From Anaerolineae bacterium (GTDB lineage: Bacteria; Chloroflexota; Anaerolineae; Aggregatilineales; Phototrophicaceae): a DNA stretch of 64,000 nt. Both the position numbers and the translations under genes were made by a program. The notes under the pieces were generated by a model. It had not been told where the DNA came from. It was given only the letters and a program-made list of their open reading frames with translations, and did not search any database. Location: the NCBI GenBank assembly GCA_020849765.1, contig JADLAY010000003.1, positions 62,001-126,000 on the forward strand. Reading direction: 5' to 3'. Below are positions 1 to 8,336 of the stretch, piece by piece (within the stretch, counting starts at the first letter, position 1; the number at the start of each line of letters is the position of its first letter).

Positions 1-890
1 TCGCGGGTCAGAGCGCCTTCCAGGTGTTCGTCACCAACGCCGCCGAGGGCAAGCCGATCAAGGTGCTGCGCGCGCCGGGCTGGGCTGCCCAACTGAGCGG
101 CACCGCGCTGCGCAGCGTGACGGCGGAACTGGAAACGATGGCGCGTGCGGCGGGTGCCAAGGGCCTCGCCTACATGGCGCTCGGTGAAGGGCTGGACGGT
201 GAGGTCAAGGGGCCAATCGGCAAGCACTTCACCGTCGACCAGAAGATCGCGCTGTTCGAGCGCACCGGCGCGGAGCCGGGCGATCTGCTGCTCTTCATGT
301 CCGACGAGCGCGAGATCGTATACGCGGTCATCGGCGCCCTGCGCGGCTACATCGCCGAACAGCTCAATCTGATCGACCCGGACGTCATCGCGTTTTGCTG
401 GGTGATCGACTTCCCGATGTTCTACTGGAACGCGGAAGAAAATCGCTGGGACCCGTCGCAGCACATGTTCACGCTGCCGGTGCCGGAGGACATCCCGCTG
501 CTGGATACCGATCCGGGCAAGGCGCGCGGCTCGCAGTACGACCTGGCCTGCAACGGCTACGAAGTCGCCGGTGGCAGCATCCGTATCCACAGCCGCGAGG
601 TGCAGGAGAAGATCTTCCCGCTGATCGGCCAGACGCCGGAGCACGCCCGCGAGCAGTTCGGCCACATGCTGGAAGCATTCGAATATGGTGTGCCGCCGCA
701 CGGTGGCATCGCATCCGGCATCGACCGTCTGGTGATGGTGCTGCTTGGCGAGCCCAATATCCGCGAGGTGATCGCCTTCCCCAAGACGCAGCAGGGGTCG
801 GACATCATGGCCCACTGCCCCACCCCGGCAGAGCAAAGCCAGCTCGACGAGCTGTGGCTGCGCGTGGCCGAGCCGGTCAAGCAGCGCTAA
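1..890 (+). CDS. aspS: Aspartyl-tRNA synthetase, C-terminal part (5' end outside window)
   Basis: Charges tRNA-Asp (possibly also tRNA-Asn) with aspartate in the cytoplasm. The reading frame is open from base 3, so the gene enters from the left and about 295 residues are visible. They cover the bacterial GAD insertion domain (for example [16 protein letters not shown]) followed by the end of the class II catalytic core. Class II motif 3 is seen as GIASGIDRL near residue 240 of the visible part, preceded by the [18 protein letters not shown] strand that carries substrate contacts in this family. The GAD domain identifies a bacterial-type AspRS. Class II motifs 1 and 2 lie outside the window. 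The gene ends in a strong terminator. Confidence 0.96.
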   Translation, partial: AGQSAFQVFVTNAAEGKPIKVLRAPGWAAQLSGTALRSVTAELETMARAAGAKGLAYMALGEGLDGEVKGPIGKHFTVDQKIALFERTGAEPGDLLLFMSDEREIVYAVIGALRGYIAEQLNLIDPDVIAFCWVIDFPMFYWNAEENRWDPSQHMFTLPVPEDIPLLDTDPGKARGSQYDLACNGYEVAGGSIRIHSREVQEKIFPLIGQTPEHAREQFGHMLEAFEYGVPPHGGIASGIDRLVMVLLGEPNIREVIAFPKTQQGSDIMAHCPTPAEQSQLDELWLRVAEPVKQR

Positions 891-902
891 ACGAGAATCA
901 AG

Positions 903-932
903 ACGACCCGCCAGATGTGCGGGTCGTTTTTT
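903..932 (+). terminator. Rho-independent terminator of aspS
   Basis: Arms ACGACCCGC (903-911) and GCGGGTCGT (919-927) pair perfectly over 9 bp around a 7-nt loop. They are followed directly by a T run to 932, 13 nt after the aspS stop codon. Confidence 0.93.
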
Positions 933-981
933 ATCAGGCATTTTCAGTTGGGCGCGGGAGCCGCAGGGATTTCAGGCAAAC

Positions 982-1008
982 AAAAACTCCGGGCGTTCCC
1001 AGAGTTTT
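982..1008 (-). terminator. Terminator of the tRNA operon
   Basis: On the minus strand an 11-bp hairpin (arms 998-1008 and 983-993, one G-T wobble, 4-nt loop) lies just downstream of the tRNA-Met gene. Its descending arm ends in a T run (complement of 982-986). Confidence 0.75.
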
Positions 1009-1014
1009 CTCGCA

Positions 1015-1088
1015 TGGTGATGGCAGGATTTGAACCTGCGACCTATTCATTATGAGTGAATCGCTCTAACCGCTGAGCTACATCACCA
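1015..1088 (-). tRNA. tRNA-Met(CAT), elongator type
   Basis: The 74-nt minus-strand sequence folds as a full cloverleaf. The acceptor stem is TGGTGAT/ATCACCA and the T arm reads GCAGG-TTCAAAT-CCTGC. The anticodon stem-loop ATTCA-CTCATAA-TGAAT gives anticodon CAT. The anticodon arm resembles elongator tRNA-Met of other bacteria. A tRNA-Ile2 with lysidine-modified CAT cannot be fully excluded by eye. The CCA end is not encoded beyond the discriminator region. It is co-transcribed with the initiator tRNA just upstream. Confidence 0.93.
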
Positions 1089-1095
1089 TAAAAAA

Positions 1096-1167
1096 TAGCG
1101 GGGGGAGGATTCGAACCTCCGGCCTCCGGGTTATGAGCCCGACGAGCTGCCACTGCTCTACCCCGCA
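1096..1167 (-). tRNA. Initiator tRNA-fMet(CAT)
   Basis: The 72-nt minus-strand cloverleaf has anticodon CAT in loop CTCATAA. Its anticodon stem carries the three consecutive G-C pairs (GGG/CCC) that mark initiator tRNAs. Position 1 (T) and position 72 (T) do not pair, which is another initiator hallmark (usually C1:A72). The D stem has A11:T24. It is the first gene of a two-tRNA operon, 7 nt before tRNA-Met. Confidence 0.95.
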
Positions 1168-1178
1168 ATATGCTGAGC

Positions 1179-1207
1179 ATGGTAGCACTGCCCACCAGCC
1201 GTGTCAA
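1179..1207 (-). promoter_or_regulatory. Sigma-70-type promoter of the tRNA operon
   Basis: On the minus strand a consensus -35 TTGACA (complement of 1202-1207) and a -10 TACCAT (complement of 1179-1184) are separated by exactly 17 nt. The initiator tRNA starts 12 nt further on. Confidence 0.85.
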
Positions 1208-1429
1208 CGGTGAGTTGGGCGAGAATGTGACTTCTTACACATGTCTAATGATTGTGGGCTTTTGGGTGTTGGCGGTTGGCGATTCGCCTGTCAACAGGAT
1301 ACACAAGCGCTTTCACATTCGGCTGCACAGCCGCATCTAGGGGTGTATGATGAACACATGTATCCACATCTCCGACCACACGTCATCCAGAAGTGCACAT
1401 GACCGTATCCAAGGGCGGGCCGCCTGGGG
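1208..1429. other. Intergenic region without a gene
   Basis: This stretch lies between the divergent tRNA and uvrB promoters. I see no coding region with a ribosome binding site. It holds a short palindrome (CGGCTG/CAGCCG, 1320-1333) and two copies of ACACATGT; neither has an assigned role. Confidence 0.5.
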
Positions 1430-1459
1430 TACAATACGCATCTCAAGAACTGACGTTCT
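1430..1459 (+). promoter_or_regulatory. uvrB -10 element and LexA/SOS box
   Basis: A -10 element TACAAT (1430-1435) lacks a good -35. Ten bases after it lies the perfect inverted repeat AGAAC-TGAC-GTTCT (1446-1459). Its core GAAC-N4-GTTC is the LexA operator type known from Gram-positive bacteria and reported in Chloroflexota. Its position over the start of transcription fits repression of the DNA repair gene uvrB by LexA. Confidence 0.8.
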
Positions 1460-1479
1460 AATGTACAAGGTTTGCAGCG

Positions 1480-3495
1480 ATGCCCAAGTTTGAACTCGTG
1501 TCCGAATTCCAGCCGACGGGCGACCAGCCCACGGCCATTCGCGAACTGGTCGAAGGTATCGACAAGAACTACAAATCGCAAACGCTGCTCGGCGCGACCG
1601 GCACCGGCAAAACGTACACGATCGCGCAGGTTGTCCAGGAGATCCAGCGCCCGACGCTGGTGCTGGCGCACAACAAAACGCTGGCCGCACAGCTCTACGC
1701 GGAGTTCAAAGAGTTCTTCCCGCGTAACGCCGTCGAGTACTACGTCAGCTACTACGATTACTACCAGCCAGAATCCTACGTGCCGCGCTTCGACCTCTAC
1801 ATCGAGAAGCAGACGGACATCAACGAACAGATCGAACGGCTGCGCATCGCGGCCAAGGCAGCGCTGCTCTCACGGCGCGACGTGCTGATCGTCGCCTCGG
1901 TCTCGTGCATCTACGGCACGGGCGATCCGGCGACCTGGGGCAAGTCGATCGTCGAGTTCCGCGTCGGTGACTCGGTGCGGCGCGAGAACCTGCTGCGCGA
2001 GCTGGTGCGGCTGCAATACACACGCGGCGACATGGACATCGCCAAGGGCACTTTCCGCGCGCGCGGCGACGTGCTGGAGGTCTTCCCGCCCTACGAGGAC
2101 AGCGCCTACCGCATCACGCTGTTCGGCGAAGAGATCGAGCGCATTGTCGAGTTCGACGCCATCACCGGTGAACTGCTGACCTCGCACGATGTGTTGGTCG
2201 TCTTCCCGGCGGCACAGTTCATGGCCGACCAGGACAAGTTGCACAAGGCGCTCAACGACATCGAGAAGGAACTTGAGGAGCAGATCCGCTTCTTCAAGAA
2301 GGAAGACAAGCTGGTTGAGGCTCAGCGCATCGAGCAGCGCACACGTTACGACCTGGAGATGCTGCGCGAGATGGGCTTCACCGGCGGCATCGAGAACTAC
2401 TCGCGTCACCTGGAACAACGCCCCGCGGGCAGCCCACCGTGGACGCTGATCGACTACTTCCCGAAAGACTTCCTGATGGTGATCGACGAGAGCCATATGA
2501 CGATCCCGCAGCTGCGCGGGATGTACAACGGCGACCGCTCGCGCAAGGAAGTGCTGGTCGATTACGGCTTCCGGCTGCCGAGCGCGATGGATAATCGCCC
2601 GCTGCGCTTCGAGGAATTCGAGTCGCGCACGAACCAGATCATTTACACGACGGCGACACCGGGGCCGTATGAACGCGAACACAGCGACCGCGTCGTCCAG
2701 CAGGTCATCCGCCCGACCGGCATCCTCGACCCGAAGGTGATCGTGCGCCCGACCGAAGGACAGATCGACGATCTGCTGCAAGAGGTGGCCGCGCGGGTCA
2801 AGAACGGCCAGCGTGCGCTGATCACGACGCTGACGCAGCGCATGGCCGAAGAACTGGCGGGCTACATCAACGAGACGGGCATCAAGGCGCACTATCTGCA
2901 CGCCGAGATCGATACGCTCGAACGCGTCGAGATCCTGCGCGACCTGCGGCTCGGCGTCTACGATGCGGTCGTCGGCATCAATCTGCTGCGCGAAGGCATC
3001 GACCTGCCGGAGGTTTCGCTGGTCATCATCCTCGACGCGGACAAGGAAGGCTTCCTGCGCTCCGAGTCGGCGCTGATCCAGACGATCGGGCGCGCGGCGC
3101 GCCACGTCGAAGGCCAGGTGATCATGTACGCCGACCGGATGACCGACTCGATGACGCGCGCCATCGAAGAGACCGACCGTCGACGCAGCATCCAGGATAT
3201 CTACAACGTCGAACACGGCATCACGCCGACCAGCATCGTCAAGCAGGTGCGCGACCTGACCGACCGCGTCCGCGCGATGGTGCCCGAAGCCGAGCGTACG
3301 GAGTCCGGCGAAGTCGATCTCGAGGCGCTGCCGAAGGAAGAACTGCACAAGATGATCAAGGAACTGGAAGCGGAGATGAAACGCGCCGCCAAGTCGCTCG
3401 AATTCGAGAAGGCGGCCATGCTGCGTGACCAGATGATCGAATTGAAGGGGATGATGGCCGTCCGCGAGGTTGATGCGGACGCTGCGCTTTCCTGA
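1480..3495 (+). CDS. uvrB: UvrABC excinuclease subunit B
   Basis: UvrB is the helicase-like damage-verification subunit of nucleotide excision repair. It receives damaged DNA from UvrA and recruits UvrC. The 671 residues match the family length. Visible are Walker [11 protein letters not shown] (about residues 39-48), the beta-hairpin region [12 protein letters not shown] that inserts between the strands, Walker B VIDESH, and helicase motifs such as QTIGRAARH. The C-terminal UVR motif ([15 protein letters not shown]) contacts UvrC. The gene follows a LexA-type box. Most of its reverse strand is also open, which is a codon-usage effect. Confidence 0.98.
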   Translation: MPKFELVSEFQPTGDQPTAIRELVEGIDKNYKSQTLLGATGTGKTYTIAQVVQEIQRPTLVLAHNKTLAAQLYAEFKEFFPRNAVEYYVSYYDYYQPESYVPRFDLYIEKQTDINEQIERLRIAAKAALLSRRDVLIVASVSCIYGTGDPATWGKSIVEFRVGDSVRRENLLRELVRLQYTRGDMDIAKGTFRARGDVLEVFPPYEDSAYRITLFGEEIERIVEFDAITGELLTSHDVLVVFPAAQFMADQDKLHKALNDIEKELEEQIRFFKKEDKLVEAQRIEQRTRYDLEMLREMGFTGGIENYSRHLEQRPAGSPPWTLIDYFPKDFLMVIDESHMTIPQLRGMYNGDRSRKEVLVDYGFRLPSAMDNRPLRFEEFESRTNQIIYTTATPGPYEREHSDRVVQQVIRPTGILDPKVIVRPTEGQIDDLLQEVAARVKNGQRALITTLTQRMAEELAGYINETGIKAHYLHAEIDTLERVEILRDLRLGVYDAVVGINLLREGIDLPEVSLVIILDADKEGFLRSESALIQTIGRAARHVEGQVIMYADRMTDSMTRAIEETDRRRSIQDIYNVEHGITPTSIVKQVRDLTDRVRAMVPEAERTESGEVDLEALPKEELHKMIKELEAEMKRAAKSLEFEKAAMLRDQMIELKGMMAVREVDADAALS

Positions 3496-3572
3496 CCAAC
3501 CATGGGCGGCGGCGCTTATTCCGCACATAGGCGTGGATGTGCTAACGAGGGTTGTGACAGATCGCTTTCGTC

Positions 3573-3704
3573 GCCGACCGATCAATCGGTCGGCTAAAGG
3601 CATCAAGCACGCTAAAGGTGCTAGAAAGATCGGCCACGCTCGCCATCTCAGAAAGCATCTTCAGTATGCTTGATTTAGCCTAGCCGACGGGTTGACCCGT
3701 CGGC
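3573..3704. repeat. Paired-hairpin palindromic element
   Basis: Two near-identical hairpins face each other. Hairpin A has arms GCCGACCGAT and ATCGGTCGGC (3573-3594). Hairpin B has arms GCCGACGGGT and ACCCGTCGGC (3683-3704). Each is a perfect 10-bp inverted repeat with a 2-nt loop. Just inside them GGCTAAA...ATCAAGCA pairs with TGCTTGAT-TTAGCC, so the whole 132 bp can fold as one branched structure. It sits between the convergent genes uvrB and the M29 aminopeptidase and has no T run. The layout resembles REPIN/BIME elements or a small non-autonomous element; a structured RNA is also possible. Confidence 0.6.
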
Positions 3705-3762
3705 GAACAAGATGCCGGTTCTACCGCTCAACTGACCTATTCAAATCAAATTAGGTCACGCG

Positions 3763-4866
3763 CTAGACCACGAACTGCCCATCTTTGTAGAACAATTCGC
3801 CGTCGACGTGAATCGTGCTGTCCGTGCGCATGTCACAGATCATATCCCAGTGGACGGCGCTGACGTTCTTGCTGCCCGTGTCCGGGTAGCCGAGGCCGAT
3901 GGCGGTGTGAACGGTGCCACCGATCTTCTCGTCAAACAGGATCTGGCCGGTGAAACGGTCGATGCCGAAGTTGGTGCCGATGGCGAACTCGCCCAGGTAG
4001 CGTGACCCGGCGTCGGTATCCAACTGTGCGTGCAGCAGTTCCTCGTTCTTGGCGGCAGTCGCCCCGACGACGCGGCCCTGCTCGAAGCGCAGCTCGATGC
4101 CTTCGACCGCGCGGCCCTGCACCATCGACGGATAGCTGTAGCGAATCCAGCCCTTGACCGAGTCTTCGACCGGGCCGGTGAAGATCTCGCCGTCGGGCAT
4201 GTTGCGCTCGCCGCAGGCATTGATGAACACGCGCCCGTCAATCGAGAGTTCGAGGTCGACGTTCGGCCCCTGCATCTTGACGTGACGCTTGCCCATGAGC
4301 CAATCGATCTTCTTCTGCTGCATGGCTCCCATCGCCTTCCAGGCCGCGACCGGATCGTCTTTGTTGACGAAGGTCGCGTTAAAGTAGAAGTCCTCGTATT
4401 CTTCGAGGCTCATCCCCGCGTCCTGCGCCACGCCGTCGGTCGGAATGAGTGTACCGACCCACTTCATCTTGCCTTCAGCAGCGCGCTGCATGCGCGTGCT
4501 GAGCCAGCTCCGGCGCGCCGCCGTGACTTTGCGCGTGCGCTCGGCGGGCACATTCGTCAGCGCGCGGGTGTTGCCCAGGCCGCGGATACGAATGTAGACA
4601 TCGGCGTTGTCGTAGTAGAGGGTCTGGCTGGGGTCGAGCCAGTTGATCTGATCGTCATTCGCCTCGCGAACGAACATCTGGTCAATCGTCTCGTCGCTCA
4701 GCATCAGCGCCGGGTTGCCGCCCGCCTTGAGCACAGCCTGATAGACCGCGCGCAGATACGGCAGCGCCTCGACATTGCCCAGAATGCCCACCCATTCGCC
4801 CGGCTGCACGCGGGTCGAATAGTTGACGAGGACATCGGCTAGTTTTTCGATACGGGGATCCTTCAT
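3763..4866 (-). CDS. Aminopeptidase, M29 family
   Basis: Metal-dependent exopeptidase that removes N-terminal residues from peptides, presumably in the cytoplasm since no signal peptide is seen. The 367 residues match the thermophilic aminopeptidase (AmpS/PepS) family. Family signatures include NMPDGEIFTGP, EFAIGTN, GTVHTAIG and SAVHWDMICDM, which supply the Glu/His/Asp metal ligands. The start has AGAGGAAG about 8 nt upstream. It lies 63 nt behind the thiol peroxidase gene on the same strand and may be co-transcribed with it. Confidence 0.93.
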   Translation of the reverse strand: MKDPRIEKLADVLVNYSTRVQPGEWVGILGNVEALPYLRAVYQAVLKAGGNPALMLSDETIDQMFVREANDDQINWLDPSQTLYYDNADVYIRIRGLGNTRALTNVPAERTRKVTAARRSWLSTRMQRAAEGKMKWVGTLIPTDGVAQDAGMSLEEYEDFYFNATFVNKDDPVAAWKAMGAMQQKKIDWLMGKRHVKMQGPNVDLELSIDGRVFINACGERNMPDGEIFTGPVEDSVKGWIRYSYPSMVQGRAVEGIELRFEQGRVVGATAAKNEELLHAQLDTDAGSRYLGEFAIGTNFGIDRFTGQILFDEKIGGTVHTAIGLGYPDTGSKNVSAVHWDMICDMRTDSTIHVDGELFYKDGQFVV

Positions 4867-4929
4867 CGTGGAGACTTCCTCTTGTACTAAGTATGGAGCG
4901 CGGTCCGCCCCATCCCGTTAAACCCGATG

Positions 4930-5439
4930 CTAAACCAGGGCGCGCGCGGCGCTGAGCGCGGCCTCGTAATCCGGCTCGTCGCCCATCATGTGGACGTACT
5001 GGGTGTAACGCACGACGTTATCGCGGTCGAGCACGAACACGGCGCGCTGGCAAATGCGCAGATCGACCACGTTCACGCCGTAGGCCGTCGAGAAATTCAT
5101 CGTCTTGTGATCGGACAACGTCTCGACTCGCTCGATGCCCTCGGCGGCGCACCAACGCCGCTGCGCATAAGGCAGATCGGCGCTGACGGTCAGCACGACG
5201 ATGTCATCGCTCAGATCACTGGCCTCCTGGTTGAAGCGGCGCGTTTGCGTCGCGCACACGCGCGTATCCAGCGATGGCACAATGCTGATGATCTTGATCT
5301 TTCCGGCGTAGTCGGCGAGCGTCCTGGTCTGCCAATCGTTGGCGGTCAGGGCGAAATCGGGCGCGGGCTGGCCCGGTTCCAACATCTCCCCTTCGACCGT
5401 CAATTCGTTGCCGCGCGTCACCATTCCTGGACGAGTCAT
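4930..5439 (-). CDS. tpx: Thiol peroxidase (atypical 2-Cys peroxiredoxin, Tpx-like)
   Basis: Reduces hydrogen peroxide and organic hydroperoxides using thioredoxin. The frame is open upstream, but the start at 5439 is preferred because GAGAGGA lies 7-8 nt before it. This gives 169 residues. The peroxidatic motif PSLDTRVC (Thr59, Cys62) and the resolving Cys97 in RRWCAAEG have the spacing of Tpx enzymes. Arg replaces the usual Pro between Thr and Val-Cys. A perfect 8-bp hairpin lies in the presumed 5' leader. Confidence 0.9.
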   Translation of the reverse strand: MTRPGMVTRGNELTVEGEMLEPGQPAPDFALTANDWQTRTLADYAGKIKIISIVPSLDTRVCATQTRRFNQEASDLSDDIVVLTVSADLPYAQRRWCAAEGIERVETLSDHKTMNFSTAYGVNVVDLRICQRAVFVLDRDNVVRYTQYVHMMGDEPDYEAALSAARALV

Positions 5440-5482
5440 CCCGGTTCCTCTCCCGTGCATCCATGCCAAAGCCTATGCAAGC

Positions 5483-5501
5483 GCATCCGGTCGCCGGATG
5501 C
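5483..5501. other. Hairpin upstream of tpx
   Basis: Arms GCATCCGG and CCGGATGC form a perfect 8-bp inverted repeat around TCG, 44 nt upstream of the tpx start. It could be an operator or part of the leader RNA. No function can be assigned. Confidence 0.45.
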
Positions 5502-5612
5502 TCACGACGAGCATAACAAGCAATCCGGCGTTTGGCTCATGGTTGACGCGGCCAGCCCTGTCATTGCGAATAATACTGTCAGGTGCGGCGCAGGTTCAGC
5601 CGCGCGACATGG

Positions 5613-6473
5613 CTATTCCGCCGTCGCGCGGACGTCCGCCAGCGTCTGTTCGACCTCGGCGGGTGTCGGCGTGCTCGCCAACCCAGCGCGCGTGACCGAA
5701 CGCGCCGCCAGCGAGGCCGCGGCGCGCAGGGCTAACGTGTAGTTCCCCTGGAACAGATGGAGACTGGCGAGCAGCGCGGCGGCGAAAATATCGCCCGCGC
5801 CCGTCGGGTGTACAAGCTCGACCTGTGGCGTGGAATAGGCTTGCGGCTCGCCATTCATGTAGAGCGTGCCGCCCTTTTCCGCGCGCGTGACGACCAGACA
5901 GCGGACGTTGGCGGCGAATTCGCGCTCCATGTCCGGCGCTTCAACGATGTCTTCCTCACTGAAGACGACCACGTCGATGTGGCGCAGCGCATCCTGATCG
6001 AACCACTGCTTGAAGTGCACCCGCTGATCGTCATCGGTGCGGCGCAGGCAGCCCTGGAGCGTGAGCAGTGTCGTCGCGTTGGGAAAGGCGCGCGCAATCT
6101 CGCCGACGGTCTCATCGAGTTCACCGGCGATGGGCGCGATGTGGAGCATCGGCGCCGCACGCCAGGCGTCAGGGATGGCCTCGACGCCCAGCCGTGCCGC
6201 GCTCCCGCGCAAATACTGAACACGCCCAGAAGGTGTGTAGAGGTTTTCGAATGTCGTGGTCTGCTCTGCGTCGACCACTTCGAGCGACAGCTTCTGCCGC
6301 AGTTGATCGAGCAGCGGCTCACCGGCAGCAGCGCTGGTGAGCAACCCGACGTGCAGGCCAAAGGCCGCGGCAGTCAGTGAACTGTAGGAAACGGTGCCAC
6401 CGAGCAGGCGGCTCTCAGGCGCAATATCAGCGGTGATATTGCCGACCAGCACATATTCCGGCGCTGTCGTCAT
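5613..6473 (-). CDS. PfkB-family carbohydrate/nucleoside kinase
   Basis: ATP-dependent kinase of the ribokinase fold, 286 residues. The C-terminal PfkB signature HPTGAGDIFAAALLA supplies the GAGD anion hole and catalytic Asp. The N-terminal LLGGTVSYSSLTAAAFG corresponds to the substrate-binding Gly-Gly region. The substrate cannot be read from sequence; sugar or nucleoside kinases are the main possibilities. Its start overlaps the jag stop by 4 nt (ATGA), so it is translationally coupled as the last gene of the rpmH-yidC operon. A metabolic kinase there is unusual. Confidence 0.88.
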   Translation of the reverse strand: MTTAPEYVLVGNITADIAPESRLLGGTVSYSSLTAAAFGLHVGLLTSAAAGEPLLDQLRQKLSLEVVDAEQTTTFENLYTPSGRVQYLRGSAARLGVEAIPDAWRAAPMLHIAPIAGELDETVGEIARAFPNATTLLTLQGCLRRTDDDQRVHFKQWFDQDALRHIDVVVFSEEDIVEAPDMEREFAANVRCLVVTRAEKGGTLYMNGEPQAYSTPQVELVHPTGAGDIFAAALLASLHLFQGNYTLALRAAASLAARSVTRAGLASTPTPAEVEQTLADVRATAE

Positions 6474-7456
6474 TCGGATGGCTGTTCCGTCGGCACAATC
6501 GTGACCTTGCGCCCCGGCCCTTCGCCGACGCTCTTGGTCGAGACATCTTCACGATCGCGCAGGGCGAGATGAATGATGCGACGCTCATGCGGCGGCATGG
6601 GTTCGAGAGCGACAGTGCGCTTGTTTTCAACGGCGTCGTCCGCCATGCGCAGCGCCAGATTGGTGAGCGCCTGCGCGCGCCGAGCCTTGTAGCTGTTGAC
6701 GTCGACAATCACGTCGACGCGGTGCTGCACTTCGCGGCTAGTGATCAGCCGGGTCAGATATTGCAGAGCAGCCAGGGTTTCGCCACGGCGCCCGACCAGA
6801 CGGTTCGAGTTGCCGCTGCTCATGATGTCCAGGATGTGCGGCGCGCTCTCCGATTGCTCGTCGGACACAGCCAGACGGACGGCGATGCGGCCACGAATAT
6901 CCATGCGTTCGAGCAGTTCGTTCAGCACGACACGAGCGACGGTGATGTCTTCCGAGACCTCGTCATCAGGGATTTCGGCAGCCTCGTTGACAAACGGCAA
7001 GCTGTCGTCGAATTCAGGCTCGAGGACATCCGGAGTCTCATCTTCCTCTTCGCGCGGGCGGCGCGGCGGCGCATCGGAGCGACGCTGGCCGCGGCCACCA
7101 TTGCGCTGGGGACGACGAGGACGGTCACGCTCCGGACGCTCGGAGCGTTCCGGGCGTTCGCGCTGTTCGGTACGCGGCGGTCGTTCGGTCCAGGTACTGG
7201 CAGGCGCACGCTCTTCCGGTTCGGCAGCGGGCGCGCTGGTCACGACCGGCGATGGCGGCGGCGTCGACGGACGCAGTCCCAGGAGCTGAAGCCGTACCCG
7301 CGCGGGGCGGGCATCCATGCCAAACATCGCCTGGCTGGGTTCTTCCAGCACTTCGACGATGACCTCTGACGGGCCAACGCCGAGCTGCGCCAATCCTTTA
7401 GAAATGGCGTCTTCGATGCTATCGCCAGTGATCTCGATGTAACGTTCTGATGCCAT
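6470..7456 (-). CDS. jag: Jag/KhpB RNA-binding protein
   Basis: RNA-binding protein found next to yidC in many bacteria (SpoIIIJ-associated, KhpB) and linked to cell division and sRNA/mRNA binding. The 328 residues show an N-terminal Jag_N domain (about 1-60, ending MFGMDARPARV), a disordered Arg/Pro/Glu-rich linker (about 65-150), a KH-like domain with the GRRGETL loop, and a C-terminal R3H-type region (MPPHERRIIHLAL). The linker is longer than in Firmicutes. AAGGA lies 8 nt before the ATG. It follows yidC by 48 nt. Confidence 0.93.
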   Translation of the reverse strand: MASERYIEITGDSIEDAISKGLAQLGVGPSEVIVEVLEEPSQAMFGMDARPARVRLQLLGLRPSTPPPSPVVTSAPAAEPEERAPASTWTERPPRTEQRERPERSERPERDRPRRPQRNGGRGQRRSDAPPRRPREEEDETPDVLEPEFDDSLPFVNEAAEIPDDEVSEDITVARVVLNELLERMDIRGRIAVRLAVSDEQSESAPHILDIMSSGNSNRLVGRRGETLAALQYLTRLITSREVQHRVDVIVDVNSYKARRAQALTNLALRMADDAVENKRTVALEPMPPHERRIIHLALRDREDVSTKSVGEGPGRKVTIVPTEQPSE

Positions 7457-7504
7457 AGGCGGAATCCTTAAATGGTGCAGCCGTCCTCTAGACGGTGTCC
7501 GCTA

Positions 7505-8314
7505 TTATTTCGATTTGGCCGCTCGCTTCGCCGGACGGGCGGCTTTCTCTTTTGTGCTGGCAGTGGATGATACCGTTGCCACTGCCGTCGCCGGTGGTTG
7601 GTTGCGCTTCATCAGCCACGACTGGGCGATACCGATGGTATTCGAGACGATGAAGTAGATCGACAAACCAATCGAAAAACTGAGGGCGAAGAAACCATAC
7701 ATGACGGGCATGATCGTGCCCATCGACTGCGTCATCGCAGCGCCCTGATCCGGCTTGCCATCCGCGTTCTTTTGCGGCGCGGGAGACGTCATCTTGAACT
7801 GCAAGTAGGTCGTGATGACCACGAGGCCGATAATCGCCAGAGCGATGGGATTGCTGGTATTCGGCGGCTGCGACAGGTTCATGCCGATGAAGCTGTTATT
7901 CATCGGGATGGCGCTGTCCAGGCCAGGGATGAGCAGGCGACCCGACAGGTCAAGCAGCTGGGTCGGCGTCGCCGCCAGCGCGAAGATGATCGCCTGATAG
8001 AGCGCGATGAAGATCGGCAGTTGGATGAACAAAGGCAAACAGCCACCGACCGGGTTGACCCCGTGCTCGCGGTAGAGTTCCATTTGCGCCTGGGCGAGCT
8101 TTTCGCGGTCGTTCTTGTACTTCTCTTGCAGTTCCTTCATCTTGGGCTGAATCTGCTGCATGGCCTTGGATGAACGGAGCTGCGTCGCCGTCAATGGATA
8201 CGTGACGAGACGGACGAGCACGGTGAAGACGATGATCGCCAGCACCATATTGTTCCCCAGCACCGAGTACAGGAACGTGACCAGGGTGATAAATGGATTG
8301 AGAATGAAGTCCAT
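7505..8314 (-). CDS. yidC: YidC/Oxa1 membrane protein insertase
   Basis: Inserts membrane proteins into the cytoplasmic membrane, alone or with SecYEG. The 269 residues are the short five-helix form without the large periplasmic domain of Gram-negative YidC. The first hydrophobic segment starts at residue 4, the conserved cytoplasmic loop reads MQQIQPKMKELQEKYKND, and GGCLPLFIQLPIFIALYQAI is the family core. The tail is Lys/Arg-rich, as expected for ribosome contact. GAGGAG precedes the ATG. It sits in the rnpA-yidD operon just before jag. Confidence 0.96.
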   Translation of the reverse strand: MDFILNPFITLVTFLYSVLGNNMVLAIIVFTVLVRLVTYPLTATQLRSSKAMQQIQPKMKELQEKYKNDREKLAQAQMELYREHGVNPVGGCLPLFIQLPIFIALYQAIIFALAATPTQLLDLSGRLLIPGLDSAIPMNNSFIGMNLSQPPNTSNPIALAIIGLVVITTYLQFKMTSPAPQKNADGKPDQGAAMTQSMGTIMPVMYGFFALSFSIGLSIYFIVSNTIGIAQSWLMKRNQPPATAVATVSSTASTKEKAARPAKRAAKSK

Positions 8315-8336
8315 TCAGGAAGCTCCTCGGACTCGT

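Noticed and set aside
1870..3606. Long open frame (578 codons) on the reverse strand of uvrB
   Set aside because: It lies opposite a certain gene, has repetitive acidic/basic composition without known motifs and no ribosome binding site. High-GC codon bias explains it.
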